Shown here one piece after another: positions 9,144 through 17,990 of a DNA stretch of 64,000 bases. Position 1 is the first letter of the stretch. Every line of letters begins with the position of its first letter. Source of the stretch: Gammaproteobacteria bacterium (lineage in GTDB: Bacteria > Pseudomonadota > Gammaproteobacteria > Pseudomonadales > Azotimanducaceae); contig JAPPDJ010000057.1 in assembly GCA_028824555.1 (NCBI GenBank), positions 1-64,000 of the forward strand. The letters run 5' to 3'. The notes under the pieces are model-generated. The model searched no databases, was not told the DNA's origin, and saw nothing but the letters and a program-made list of their open reading frames with translations. The translations under genes were made by a program, and so were the position numbers.

Positions 9144-10319
9144 TCAGCTCGCGCCCGGTGCGGCAGCCTCGGCGAGGAGCGCGCCACTCGCAAGCGCCCG
9201 CGCCACGGCCGCGTCATCGAGCTCAAGCCAATCGCGCAACACGTCGGCGTTGTGCTCGCCACGATGCGGAGCGACGCCGCGCACACCGGACTCGGCGGCG
9301 GAGAAACGGTACGGAGACTGGGTGAGGGGACGCGTTCCGCCGGCACGGTCGTCCGCGTCGATGATGGCACCGCGGTGGTTCACGGTGGGGGATTCGCGTG
9401 CGTCCTTGGCGTCGCGCACCAGCCCCCATGCGAGATTCATGCGACGCATTGCGTCGTGAACTGCGTCCATGCTCGTAAGCGAAGCGAAGAACTCGGTCGC
9501 AGCTTCGCGCCGGAGTCGAATCTTGTCGGCCAAGGGCGCGCCCGACGGAGTCGGATCCTCGACTCCCATGCGCCGGTTCAGTTGCCGCCAGATGTGTCGG
9601 AAGTCGCCAGCCGTGAGGACGGAACCAACGCCCGTGCGCCAGATGTCGGACAGCGCCGGCCCCGTGTCGTGGGAATCTTCGAGGTAGTACTGAAGCTGAT
9701 CGTCCGTCGCCAGCATCGCGTCCACCATGGCGATGTCGATGTGCTGGCCGAGCCCTGTGCGTGCCCGCATGAGGAGCGCCGACAGCACTGCCACGAGTCC
9801 GTGCAGAGAGGCGTTCGTGTCCGCCACCGACATCTTGATGTCCGCCGGCTCGCGGCCATCCCGCCCCTGCCGATGCACCAGGCCCGTCTCGGCATGAATG
9901 GCCGCGGCGTAGGCCGCCCGGCCCGACTCCGGGCCGTCCTGGCCAAAGCCAGATATGGAAAGCAGGATGACGTCTTCCTTCAGCTCCTTGAGCGTCTCGT
10001 AGCCGAGCCCAAGCCGCGCCAGCACACCGGGACGGAAGTTCTCGATCACCACATCCGCCACCTTGGCCAGGTCCCGAGCGATGGCGACGCCCTCGTCCCG
10101 ACCAAGATCAATGCACATCCCCCGCTTGCCAGCGTTCTGCTGATGAAAATAGCCGGGCACCCCGCCGATCACCGCCCCCCAAAGCCGCGTCATGTCCCCA
10201 TCTGGCGGCTCTACCTTGACCACGTCCGCGCCGAGATCGCTGAGCATCCGGCCGGCGAACGGCCCCGCCAACACACGCGACAGATCAAGAACGCGGATTC
10301 CTTCGAGCGGACGGGCCAT
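9144..10319 (-). CDS. CaiB/BaiF (class III) CoA transferase
   Basis: This 391-residue enzyme moves CoA between carboxylic acids. The N-terminal signature LEGIRVLDLSRVLAGPFAGR is followed by LGADVVKVEPP and the catalytic region MLSDLGAD...VVIENFRPG. Family members use an Asp nucleophile in the block corresponding to SVADTNASLHGLVAVL, and this Asp is present. The substrate is not predictable. It is the first gene of a three-gene operon with the Hsp70-like and NTF2-like genes. Confidence 0.92.
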   Translation of the reverse strand: MARPLEGIRVLDLSRVLAGPFAGRMLSDLGADVVKVEPPDGDMTRLWGAVIGGVPGYFHQQNAGKRGMCIDLGRDEGVAIARDLAKVADVVIENFRPGVLARLGLGYETLKELKEDVILLSISGFGQDGPESGRAAYAAAIHAETGLVHRQGRDGREPADIKMSVADTNASLHGLVAVLSALLMRARTGLGQHIDIAMVDAMLATDDQLQYYLEDSHDTGPALSDIWRTGVGSVLTAGDFRHIWRQLNRRMGVEDPTPSGAPLADKIRLRREAATEFFASLTSMDAVHDAMRRMNLAWGLVRDAKDARESPTVNHRGAIIDADDRAGGTRPLTQSPYRFSAAESGVRGVAPHRGEHNADVLRDWLELDDAAVARALASGALLAEAAAPGAS

Positions 10320-10437
10320 AGGAGCGCACGGCTGCGGCGAAAGGCGCGCAGTTTGGCCGTGGGATGAGGGGCGCGCAAGCCCTGTGGCGCGAGCCTGGCG
10401 CGACGACGCCGTGGCTGGACGCGCCCGTTAGGGCACG

Positions 10438-11328
10438 CTATTCCGGTTCCCCCCGCAGCCGATGTGCGTTGGCGCTGAACGTATCGGCCAAGAAGCTCAT
10501 GAACTCGTGGACTCGGGAAACGCTGCGCAGGTCCCGGTGGGTGAGGACCCAGATCTGCGGGCCCGGGATTGGGTCGAGGCCGGGCACTCGCACTAGGTCG
10601 TCGTCCGGGTCACCGAGCACGCAGGGAAGCACCGCGAGGCCAAGTCCCGCGCGGACCGCGGCGAGTTGCAGGATGGCGGTGCGGCAGCGTGCGCGGACGG
10701 GTACGTTGGGGAAGAACGTCGGGCGAACGTGACCGCTGGTGCTTTGGCGGGTCTCCCACTCGATCCAGCCGCAGTCCTCGGGGGCACCGAACGGATCGTG
10801 CCGGGCCAAGTACTCGCGACCGGCATACACGGCCAAGGCATAGCGTCCGAGCGGCCTGCCGACGAGATGCTCGGCTGGACGTTCGGTGAACTCGATGGCC
10901 ACGTCCACCTCGCGACGTCCAGGATCGAGCCGTTCCGCGGCCGGTGCGAACTCGATCTCGATATCGGGAAAGCGCTCGCTAAATCCACCGATCTCCGGCA
11001 TCAGAAAGGTGTGGCCGATGGGTTCCGGGATCGACACCAAGAGCCTGCCGGCAAGGCGGCGGTCGCGCCCGCGGACGAGACGCTCGATGTCGTCGATGTC
11101 GCGCCCAACCTGCTCCACCCGTTCGAGCACGTCCGCACCCGCCTCGGTGATGCGCAAGCCACCCGGCGTGCGATTGAACAGCCGCGCATCCAGTCGCCGC
11201 TCGAAATGCTCCAGCCGCCGCGTGACCGTCGAAGCATGAATGCCAAGCTGCTCCCCCGCCCGCCGCACCGACCCCGCCCGCGCCAGCACGGCAAAGAGCC
11301 GCAGATCATCCCAGTCAAGCTCGTCCAT
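10438..11328 (-). CDS. LysR-family transcriptional regulator
   Basis: A 296-residue LTTR. The N-terminal winged helix-turn-helix reads DDLRLFAVLARAGSVRRAGE then LGIHASTVTRRLEHFE. A periplasmic-binding-like effector domain runs from about residue 90 to the end. The start MDELDWDDL is preferred over an upstream ATG (11391) because it begins at the conserved fold. It is transcribed away from two crotonase genes at 11788-13449, its likely regulatory targets. A perfect palindrome 57 bp upstream may be its operator. Confidence 0.92.
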   Translation of the reverse strand: MDELDWDDLRLFAVLARAGSVRRAGEQLGIHASTVTRRLEHFERRLDARLFNRTPGGLRITEAGADVLERVEQVGRDIDDIERLVRGRDRRLAGRLLVSIPEPIGHTFLMPEIGGFSERFPDIEIEFAPAAERLDPGRREVDVAIEFTERPAEHLVGRPLGRYALAVYAGREYLARHDPFGAPEDCGWIEWETRQSTSGHVRPTFFPNVPVRARCRTAILQLAAVRAGLGLAVLPCVLGDPDDDLVRVPGLDPIPGPQIWVLTHRDLRSVSRVHEFMSFLADTFSANAHRLRGEPE

Positions 11329-11385
11329 GGGCGGAGTATGCGCTTGTATGAACGGCAGGACCCAAGGATCGATTTCGACGCAAAA

Positions 11386-11404
11386 ATGCAACAGCGTGTT
11401 GCAT
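11386..11404. promoter_or_regulatory. Palindrome upstream of the LysR gene (putative operator)
   Basis: ATGCAACA-GCG-TGTTGCAT is a perfect 8-bp dyad with a 3-bp spacer. A second short dyad, GTTAC-CGAAA-GTAAC, lies at 11424-11438. Both sit in an AT-richer patch just upstream of the LysR start. LTTRs usually bind such dyads and autoregulate. The assignment is inferred from position and symmetry. Confidence 0.5.
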
Positions 11405-11787
11405 TGTTACTCTTGACCACGGCGTTACCGAAAGTAACATACGCAGCCAAGCAGTGAATGCCGCTGCCCATCAGAGTGCTTCGGCACTTGAGGGAACAGG
11501 GCAGGAAACGGTGCCGGAAGCCCCGAAGGGAGCCAGCGGCATCGGCGAAGGAACCCCTCCCCTCGTAGGCTGCGTTGGGATCACCCCCGGTCCCACCAGC
11601 CTACACCTAATTCTCTCCCCCATGGTGCCGGTGTCACGGCGCGATCAGTCCCGAAGAAGCCGGGGACGGAGTTCCTCGACCCCCCTGGGGATGGGCCGCC
11701 TCCCGTCGGACGGAGCGTCCCAAGGTCACCCGACCATCCAATCCGCTAACATCCACAGCCACTTCAAGCGGTGCCAAGGATTCCGCA
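11405..11787. other. Intergenic region between the LysR gene and the first crotonase
   Basis: No coding region is seen here. A hairpin is formed by GTAGGCTG (11565-11572) and CAGCCTAC (11597-11604), with an inner TTGGGA/TCCCA pairing. It may be a leader structure or the remnant of a repeat. A promoter for the plus-strand crotonase genes must lie here, but I cannot point to one hexamer pair with confidence. Confidence 0.4.
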
Positions 11788-12585
11788 TTGGCCGATTACG
11801 AGCACCTACGGATCGATCGGGACGGGGCTGTCGCGACCGTCACTTTCAACCGGCCGCACAAGGCGAACGCGCTGCACCACGCACATCTCGCCGAGATCGA
11901 GGCAGCGGCGCTGTCCTTTCGGGACGACGGCGACACCCGCGTCGTCATCTTCACCGGTGCTGGCAAGCACTTCTCCTCCGGCGCGGACCTCACCGACAGC
12001 GGCGCTGGCGGCAAGGCCGATCCTCGGCTAGTAATGCGTCGTCGCTCCGCGCGGATCGGCGAACGCGCCACCCTCGCCGTTCACGACATGGATCAGATCA
12101 CCATCGCCGCCTGGAATGGTGCGGCGATGGGCGGCGGTGCGGTGCTCGCTACCGCGATGGACTTCCGCATCGGTGCCGACGACTGCTTCATGCAATACCC
12201 AGAGATCGACATCGGCGTGAACCTCATGTGGAAGGGGCTGCCGCTCCTCATGCATCTGGCCGGGCCTTCCCGCAGCAAGCGCCTCGTCGCCGGGGGCGAG
12301 CGCATCCATGCATCGACGCTGCTCGAATGGGGCGTGATCGACGAACTCGTGCCGGGAGCCGAGCTGATCGACATGGCGCGCGAATGGGCGGCGCGCTACG
12401 CCGCCAAGTCCCCCATCGCCGCCCAGATGATCAAGCAGAGCGTCAACGCGCTCGCCGGCAGCATGGATCGCGCCGTGATGCACATGGACGTGGACCAGAA
12501 CATCCTCTCCGCCGCCACCGAAGACCGCGCCGAAGCCATTCGCGCCTATCTCGCCAAGACAGACCCCTCATTCAACGGCAACTGA
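11788..12585 (+). CDS. Enoyl-CoA hydratase/isomerase (crotonase) family
   Basis: A 265-residue crotonase-fold enzyme acting on enoyl-CoA esters. NRPHKANALHHAHLAEIEAA, the oxyanion strand VVIFTGAGKHFSSGADLTD and AAWNGAAMGGGAVLATAMDF are all recognisable. The start is a TTG, chosen because AAGGA precedes it by 7 nt and the fold begins directly after. It is followed after 33 bp by a second crotonase gene, likely in one transcript. The exact reaction (hydration, isomerisation or hydrolysis) cannot be told. Confidence 0.92.
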   Translation: MADYEHLRIDRDGAVATVTFNRPHKANALHHAHLAEIEAAALSFRDDGDTRVVIFTGAGKHFSSGADLTDSGAGGKADPRLVMRRRSARIGERATLAVHDMDQITIAAWNGAAMGGGAVLATAMDFRIGADDCFMQYPEIDIGVNLMWKGLPLLMHLAGPSRSKRLVAGGERIHASTLLEWGVIDELVPGAELIDMAREWAARYAAKSPIAAQMIKQSVNALAGSMDRAVMHMDVDQNILSAATEDRAEAIRAYLAKTDPSFNGN

Positions 12586-12618
12586 TCCGACGCGCCCAAG
12601 GACTACAAGGAACCCCAA

Positions 12619-13449
12619 GTGACCGCCATCGACACCGGAACCACCGAACTCCTCTGCGACTTGGGCGACGGCGTCGCCACCGTCACGCTGAACAAGCCGC
12701 ACAAGCGCAATGCCTTGGGCGACATCCTGACCCCGGCGCTGCGCGAGATCCTGCTCACGCTCGAAGGCGACCCACGCTGCGGCGCCATCGTCCTCACCGG
12801 CGCCGGGCGCGCCTTTTGCGCCGGCGGCGACGTGTCCGGCATGGGCGGACCCCGCAAGCCGGCCTCGGATGCACCGAAACCTGGCCCCGACGACGCAGTG
12901 CGCACCCTCATCCGCAAGCAGGAAACCCTCACCCTGCGGATGCACGAACTCGCCAAGCCCATCGTTGCGGCGTTGCCGGGCCCAGCCGCCGGCGCCGGCC
13001 TTTCCATTGCCCTCGCCGCCGATATGCGCGTCATGGCCGAGGACACCTTCATCACCACCGCCTTCCGCAACATTGGCCTCTCCGGCGACTACGGCGGTAG
13101 TTGGCTGCTGACGCAGCTTGTGGGGCCGGCCATTGCGAAGGACCTCTACCTCACCGCACGTCGCGTCCCCGCCGCCGAATGCCTCGCTCTCGGCATCGTC
13201 AACCGCCTCGCCCCTTACGAGACCGTGCGCGAAGAGGCGCAGGAGATTGCCCGGCGGATCGCCAATGGCCCCCGCACGGCGCTCAGCTACATGAAGGAGA
13301 ACCTGAACCGCGCACTCACCACGGACTTCCGCACCTGCCTCGCCGCAGAAGCCGACCGCATGGTGCGTGCGTCAGCCCAAGCCGACCACCGCGAGGCCGT
13401 ACGCGCCTTCATGGAGAAGCGCGAGCCGGTGTTCGACTACCCTGGGTGA
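12619..13449 (+). CDS. Enoyl-CoA hydratase/isomerase (crotonase) family
   Basis: A 276-residue crotonase paralogous to its upstream neighbour. It shows TVTLNKPHKRNALGDILTPA, IVLTGAGRAFCAGGDVSGMG and AALPGPAAGAGLSIALAADM. A GTG start follows AAGGA at a sensible distance. A helix inserted after the oxyanion loop (GPRKPASDAPKPGPDDA) is longer than in classical EchA. It is likely co-transcribed with the gene at 11788 for a shared beta-oxidation-like pathway. Confidence 0.92.
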   Translation: MTAIDTGTTELLCDLGDGVATVTLNKPHKRNALGDILTPALREILLTLEGDPRCGAIVLTGAGRAFCAGGDVSGMGGPRKPASDAPKPGPDDAVRTLIRKQETLTLRMHELAKPIVAALPGPAAGAGLSIALAADMRVMAEDTFITTAFRNIGLSGDYGGSWLLTQLVGPAIAKDLYLTARRVPAAECLALGIVNRLAPYETVREEAQEIARRIANGPRTALSYMKENLNRALTTDFRTCLAAEADRMVRASAQADHREAVRAFMEKREPVFDYPG

Positions 13450-13481
13450 GTTTGCCGCACGTCTGTTTGGCAACCTGCCCC

Positions 13482-13566
13482 GGCGCAACCCCTCACCGGC
13501 CCGATCATCGGCTGCATTCACACAACGGCGCAGACGGTGCTAATCGACACCTTTCGGCGCCGAGAT
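13482..13566 (+). pseudogene. Fragment of an S-adenosylhomocysteinase gene
   Basis: This stretch translates to PIIGCIHTTAQTVLIDT. It matches residues about 45-63 of the intact ahcY product downstream ([18 protein letters not shown]) with one codon deleted. The DNA resemblance runs over about 85 bp. Nothing on either side continues the match. It is in the same orientation as ahcY, about 1.9 kb upstream, with the toxin-antitoxin island in between. Confidence 0.75.
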
Positions 13567-13617
13567 GGAACCTTGACGTCGCGCCCACGATAGGTACACA
13601 AGAGCGGGTACGAAAGC

Positions 13618-13905
13618 ATGGACTTCATCAGTGTCAGAGAGCTACGAAGTCGATCGGCTGCGGTTTGGGAGGCTTTGGACGCTCAGCGACACATGGTCGT
13701 CACCTCCAATGGCCGCCCCATTGCGTTTCTGGTGGGCACCTCACCTGAGACATTTGACAGCACGCTTGAGGCGATCCAACAGGCGGAGGCGCTGCAAGCC
13801 CTGGAGTCGATCCGGCAAAGTGCGCGGGAAACCGGCGCGGCCAAGCTGTCCTTGGACGAGATCAACGCGGAAATCGCTGCCGCTCGAGCCGCACGACGTT
13901 CGTGA
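13618..13905 (+). CDS. Phd/YefM-type antitoxin
   Basis: A 95-residue antitoxin. The N-terminus MDFISVRELRSRSAAVWEAL, then VTSNGRPIAFLVG, is the Phd/YefM DNA-binding domain. The C-terminal helical tail would neutralise the toxin. Its stop overlaps the start of the PIN-domain gene, the usual layout of a toxin-antitoxin pair. Such antitoxins normally repress their own promoter. Confidence 0.88.
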   Translation: MDFISVRELRSRSAAVWEALDAQRHMVVTSNGRPIAFLVGTSPETFDSTLEAIQQAEALQALESIRQSARETGAAKLSLDEINAEIAAARAARRS

Positions 13906-14306
13906 GGATCGTCATGGACACGAACGTCCTCGTATCGGGGCTTCTGTCGCCGCATGGCCGGCTTGGAACTGTGGTCGATCTCGTCAGCTCGGGTGCGCAT
14001 CGCATCTGCTTCGACGGGCGAATCCTCGCTGAGTACCGCGATGTCCTCAGTCGGCCTCGACTCGCCCTGCCGCAACAGAGCGTAGAGACGGTACTTGCAC
14101 GGTTGGTACGCAATGGCTTTCGATTGGTGGCAAGCCCTTCGCGGAATCAGCTACCAGATCCGGACGACCAGCCGTTCCTCGAGGTGGGAGTGGCCGCGAG
14201 CGCCGACTATCTGGTCACAGGCAACCAGAAGCACTTTCCCAGGGAACTCTGCCGGGGCATTGCCGTCGTAAGTCCACGCGAATTCTTGGACGCCATCGGA
14301 AACTGA
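13902..14306 (+). CDS. PIN-domain toxin (putative ribonuclease)
   Basis: A 134-residue PIN-domain protein starting at GTG. The acidic residues of the Mg-dependent RNase fold are visible: D6 in VMDTNVLVSGL, the Glu in RILAEYRDVLSRP, and the Asp pair in LPDPDDQPFLEVG. The later motif SADYLVTGNQKHF is typical of the COG1569-like PIN toxins. It is coupled to the upstream Phd-type antitoxin. RNA cleavage is inferred from the family. Confidence 0.88.
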   Translation: MRIVMDTNVLVSGLLSPHGRLGTVVDLVSSGAHRICFDGRILAEYRDVLSRPRLALPQQSVETVLARLVRNGFRLVASPSRNQLPDPDDQPFLEVGVAASADYLVTGNQKHFPRELCRGIAVVSPREFLDAIGN

Positions 14307-14330
14307 AACACGGTCGGCGCTTGGTGCCAT

Positions 14331-14565
14331 GCACCTGACCGAAAGCCGACGATCGGCCGACACCGAGCGACCGTGCAAAAGGACGGCCGCCTCCTCGTCG
14401 AAGCCACGGTCTCGAACAACGCGGACCTGCGCTGGTGGCTCCTCGGCTTCGGGCCGGGCGTTGAAGTGCTGGGTCCACCGTCGCTGCGCAAGGTTTGCAG
14501 AAATGGCCGAGCAAAGCGCCGTGATGTATCGGAAAAACGTCCATCGGTTAGCCAGTAGCACAGAA
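14331..14565 (+). pseudogene. 3' remnant of a WYL-domain regulator, frameshifted
   Basis: One frame reads DGRLLVEATVSNNADLRWWL then LGFGPGVEVLGPPSLRKV. This is the C-terminal block of WYL-domain transcriptional regulators. At about 14493 the frame shifts by +1 and the expected continuation (FAEMAEQSAVMYRK) appears in the next frame. The N-terminal DNA-binding and WYL parts are absent. It is a dead fragment inside the small toxin-antitoxin island. Confidence 0.7.
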
Positions 14566-14597
14566 CTGCCGCACAGTTCCGAGCATCGCTTGACGGC

Positions 14598-14898
14598 ATG
14601 CATATGAACGTACATATTCCGAGCGTGAGCACAAGTTGGAGTCCATCGAAGGCGCGAACGAACCTCGCCAAGCACGGCATCGCATTTGAGGATGCGGAAG
14701 CGGCGCTCAGCGATCCGGCTGGCTTGACGCGAGAAGACCCGGACGCGCGCGGAGAAAGCCGTTTCGTCACTGTCGGTATGGATGCTCTTTGGCCGCATCG
14801 TAACCGTCGTCTACACCCACCGCGGCGACCAAGTCAGACTGATTTCGGCTCGTCGCGCCACCCGCAAGGAGACAGCCATCTATGCGCAAGGAGTATGA
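14598..14898 (+). pseudogene. brnT: BrnT-type toxin gene, frameshifted
   Basis: The first part reads SWSPSKARTNLAKHGIAFED, the BrnT RNase start. The frame then breaks near 14787 (GCTCTTTGG). The second half continues in the +1 frame as FGRIVTVVYTHRGDQVRLIS then ARRATRKETAIYAQGV and a stop at 14898. Both halves are well conserved, so the break is recent, or a sequencing error. The antitoxin gene downstream is intact and overlaps the 3' end by 17 bp, the normal brnTA layout. Confidence 0.8.
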
Positions 14899-15124
14899 CC
14901 TCAGCGACGCTACCCGGGGGCCAGCGGTCGACCAGCCCGGCAAGACGCGCATCACCATCATGCTGGACAACGACGTCGTCGCCGCGTTCCGAGCGCGCGC
15001 CAGCGATACCGGACGCGGCTACCAAACCGCGATCAATCGCGCGCTGCGCGAGCATCTAGCCAGCGAAGGACTGGAGACGACCCTGCGGCGCGTAGTGCGG
15101 GAGGAACTCCGCAACGCCGGCTGA
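14882..15124 (+). CDS. brnA: BrnA-type antitoxin
   Basis: An 80-residue antitoxin of the BrnA/CopG-like group. The ribbon-helix-helix part is KTRITIMLDNDVVAAFRARA then GYQTAINRALREHL. The ATG lies within the end of the damaged brnT. With the toxin broken, this antitoxin may only autoregulate or may be free to decay. Confidence 0.85.
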   Translation: MRKEYDLSDATRGPAVDQPGKTRITIMLDNDVVAAFRARASDTGRGYQTAINRALREHLASEGLETTLRRVVREELRNAG

Positions 15125-15335
15125 CTGCGTCCGCGAGCAAACCATCCACCCCCACGCACCATCGGGAACAGCCGGAGCTCGGAGCGAACGCGAAGGCAAT
15201 CAGTGCCGGCCGGGCCAACGCCCTGACCTCGCGTTCCGACGTGGCCAGCCGTCGCGTCCGCACCGGCGGGTTACGCACAAGCAGGCCATCCGCGTATATT
15301 TGCGCGCTTCGCGTTTAGCACGGACTTGAGAGCCC

Positions 15336-16697
15336 ATGCCCGACTACAAGGTCGCCGACATGTCCCTGGCCGATTTCGGCCGTCGGGAGATCACTCTTGC
15401 CGAGGCGGAAATGCCCGCGCTCATGGCGCTAAGGCGCAAGTATGCCGAGGCGCAGCCGCTGGCCGGTGCCCGCATTATTGGTTGCATTCACATGACGGTG
15501 CAGACCGCCGTGCTTATCGACACGCTGCGCGCGCTGGGTGCCGAGGTGCGTTGGTCGTCCTGCAACATCTTTTCCACGCAAGACCATGCCGCTGCCGCCA
15601 TGGCCGCTTCCGGCGTGCCCGTGTTCGCGTGGAAAGGGGAGACGGAAGCGGAATACGAGTGGTGCATTGAGCAGACCATCCTCGCTGGCGGGGAGCCGTG
15701 GAACGCGAACCTCTTGCTCGACGACGGTGGCGACCTCACCGAGATGATCCACGAACGCTACCCCGAGATGCTCGATGCCATCCATGGCATAAGCGAAGAG
15801 ACCACCACCGGCGTTCACCGCCTGCGCGACATGATCGGCGCGGGCACGCTCAAGACCCCCGCCATCGACGTCAACGCCTCCATCACCAAGTCGAAGAACG
15901 ACAATCGCTACGGCACGCGCCACAGCTTGAACGACGGCATCAAGCGCGCCACCGACATGCTGCTCGCCGGTCGCCGCGCCCTCGTCGTCGGCTATGGCGA
16001 TGTGGGCAAGGGCTCCGCCGCGAGCCTGCGCCAGGAGGGAATGATCGTCCGCATCGTCGAAATCGACCCGATTTGCGCCATGCAGGCGTGCATGGACGGC
16101 TACGAGGTGGTCTCGCCGTACCTCGGCGGCAACAACACGGGCGAAGCGGAGAACATCGACCGCCGCATCATGGGCGACACGGACCTCCTCGTCACCTGCA
16201 CCGGCAACAGCAACGTCTGCGACGCCGCCATGCTGCAAACCATCAAGGCCGGCGCCGTGGTCTGCAACATCGGCCACTTCGACAACGAAATCGACACCGC
16301 CTACATGCGCGAACACTGGCGCTGGCAGGCGGTGAAAGACCAGGTGCATCAGGTGTTCCGCTCCGATGACCCCGGCGACTACCTGATCTTGCTGTCGGAA
16401 GGCCGGCTCGTGAATCTCGGCAACGCCATGGGCCACCCGTCTCGCGTGATGGACGGATCGTTCGCGAATCAGGTGCTGGCGCAGATGCACCTATACGAGG
16501 AGGCCTGGGCCGACCAGCCACCGAACCAGCGCTCGCCCGTGACGGTGGAAGTGCTGCCGAAAAAGCTCGACGAGGAGGTGGCGCAGCTCATGGTGGAGGG
16601 GTTCGGCGGCACGTTGACTCGCCTGACGCACCATCAGGCGGATTACATCAAGGTTCCCGTGGAGGGGCCGTTTAAGCCGGAGTCTTACAAGTACTGA
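15336..16697 (+). CDS. ahcY: Adenosylhomocysteinase
   Basis: This 453-residue NAD-dependent enzyme splits S-adenosylhomocysteine into adenosine and homocysteine and recycles the methylation product. It shows [18 protein letters not shown] at the substrate-binding start, [20 protein letters not shown] and the NAD loop [12 protein letters not shown]. The C-terminal KPESYKY tail, which reaches into the partner subunit, is complete. It appears monocistronic. I could not recognise a SAH riboswitch in the 211 bp upstream. Confidence 0.98.
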   Translation: MPDYKVADMSLADFGRREITLAEAEMPALMALRRKYAEAQPLAGARIIGCIHMTVQTAVLIDTLRALGAEVRWSSCNIFSTQDHAAAAMAASGVPVFAWKGETEAEYEWCIEQTILAGGEPWNANLLLDDGGDLTEMIHERYPEMLDAIHGISEETTTGVHRLRDMIGAGTLKTPAIDVNASITKSKNDNRYGTRHSLNDGIKRATDMLLAGRRALVVGYGDVGKGSAASLRQEGMIVRIVEIDPICAMQACMDGYEVVSPYLGGNNTGEAENIDRRIMGDTDLLVTCTGNSNVCDAAMLQTIKAGAVVCNIGHFDNEIDTAYMREHWRWQAVKDQVHQVFRSDDPGDYLILLSEGRLVNLGNAMGHPSRVMDGSFANQVLAQMHLYEEAWADQPPNQRSPVTVEVLPKKLDEEVAQLMVEGFGGTLTRLTHHQADYIKVPVEGPFKPESYKY

Positions 16698-16908
16698 GCG
16701 AAGGGGCTGCGAACCGCCCTCCCCATGGCGTGTTGCCGCACGAGCGCACGCCGGCGGCCTCCCGGAGAGCACCGGCCTTCTGGCGGAGCCATCCTACCGT
16801 GGCGCCAGCAGGGCTTCCTTGGCAGGAAATCTGGTCAGCGCCTCTCGGCGTGTAGGGAAGGTGGGATGCCTTCCCTACAGGGGCCGTCGGGATCGAGGGC
16901 GGCGTAGA
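16698..16908. repeat. Convergent intergenic region with a family C repeat
   Basis: This lies between the convergent 3' ends of ahcY and the amino acid dehydrogenase. It contains GTAGGGAAGGTGGGATGCC and TTCCCTAC, a family C hairpin near 16853-16879. No gene is seen. Confidence 0.55.
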
Positions 16909-17931
16909 TCAAGCCACCGCCACGGCTGGCGTGGCGTCGTGCGAGCGCCGTGCCGCGACCGCAGCATGGGCCATGCGGTCGGCGATCACGTGGGTGGACT
17001 CGCCGGTGACATTTGACTCGGCGAAGATTGCCGTGAGGCGTGGGCCAATAGCGTCGATCTGGGCCATCGCACCCGACCAGCCGAGGTACTCGTAGCCGGC
17101 GTGAATGATGCCTCCGGCGTTGACGGCATAGTCCGGGGCGTAGCGGATGCCGCGCTGGTGCAGGATGTGGCCGGCCAGGGGTTCGGAAAGCTGGTTGTTG
17201 GCGGAGCCGGCCACCACCTTGGCACGTAAGTGGCGGGCGGTTTCGGGGGTGATGACCGCACCGAGTGCACATGGCGCCAGCACGTCGACTTCGCTCAGCA
17301 GCACTTCCTCCGTTCCCGCGCGCTCCGCGCCGAGCGCCATCGCGCGCTGCACCTTGGCCTCGTCGAGATCGGCCACGATCAGTCGCGCCCCCGCGGCGTG
17401 AAGCAATTCCACGAGAGCCATGCCCACGGCACCCAAGCCCTGCACGGCGATGCGCGTTCCGGTCACCTTGCCTTCGAGCGCCGCCTCGATGCCGACAAAG
17501 ACGCCGTGCGCCGTCTTCGGCCCGGGATGGGCGCCGATGCCGGTGACGAAAGCCGTCTCCCGACGCACTTCCTTCATGTGCTCGACGGTCATGCCCACAT
17601 CCTCGGCGGCGACGTATTCGCCACCGAGTTGGTCCAGCCAGCGGCCAAACGCTCGGAGCTGCGCTCGGGTAACCGGCTTGCCGTCGCTCAAGATGACGGA
17701 CTTGCCGCCGCCGAAGGGTAGGCCGGCCAAGGCGTTCTTGCAGGTCATTCCTTCAGCCAGCCGCATGGCATCGGCCACGGCGTCGTCTTCGCTGTCGTAA
17801 TGCCAGCGGCGTACGCCGCCCGCGGCAGGGCCCAGGGTGAGGTCATGCAGGGCGAACACGGCCTTGAGGCCCGTGGCCCGGTCGGTTCGCACCTCCACGC
17901 GGTGGAAGTCTTGCATTCGGGGACCGCTCAT
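16909..17931 (-). CDS. Leucine/phenylalanine/valine-type amino acid dehydrogenase
   Basis: A 340-residue NAD-dependent oxidative deaminase of the Leu/Phe/Val dehydrogenase family, interconverting amino acids and 2-oxo acids. The catalytic Lys region reads MTCKNALAGLPFGGGKSVIL and the Rossmann motif is VQGLGAVGMALVE. The start MSGPRMQDF follows a clear AAGGAG. A longer frame upstream would consist of repeat sequence only. It is divergent from an lrp-type gene, which probably controls it in response to an amino acid. Confidence 0.93.
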   Translation of the reverse strand: MSGPRMQDFHRVEVRTDRATGLKAVFALHDLTLGPAAGGVRRWHYDSEDDAVADAMRLAEGMTCKNALAGLPFGGGKSVILSDGKPVTRAQLRAFGRWLDQLGGEYVAAEDVGMTVEHMKEVRRETAFVTGIGAHPGPKTAHGVFVGIEAALEGKVTGTRIAVQGLGAVGMALVELLHAAGARLIVADLDEAKVQRAMALGAERAGTEEVLLSEVDVLAPCALGAVITPETARHLRAKVVAGSANNQLSEPLAGHILHQRGIRYAPDYAVNAGGIIHAGYEYLGWSGAMAQIDAIGPRLTAIFAESNVTGESTHVIADRMAHAAVAARRSHDATPAVAVA

Positions 17932-17990
17932 CGGTTCTCTCCTTTGTCGTCGCCTCAAGGGCAGACACTGCAAACGATGGCGGCAGCCTG

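Noticed and set aside
14784-14898. Programmed frameshifting in brnT
   Set aside because: The site lacks a proper slippery heptamer and a downstream pseudoknot that I can see. Mutation or sequencing error is simpler.
15125-15335. Possible SAH riboswitch upstream of ahcY
   Set aside because: I could not find the conserved core strings or a convincing pseudoknot in these 211 bp.
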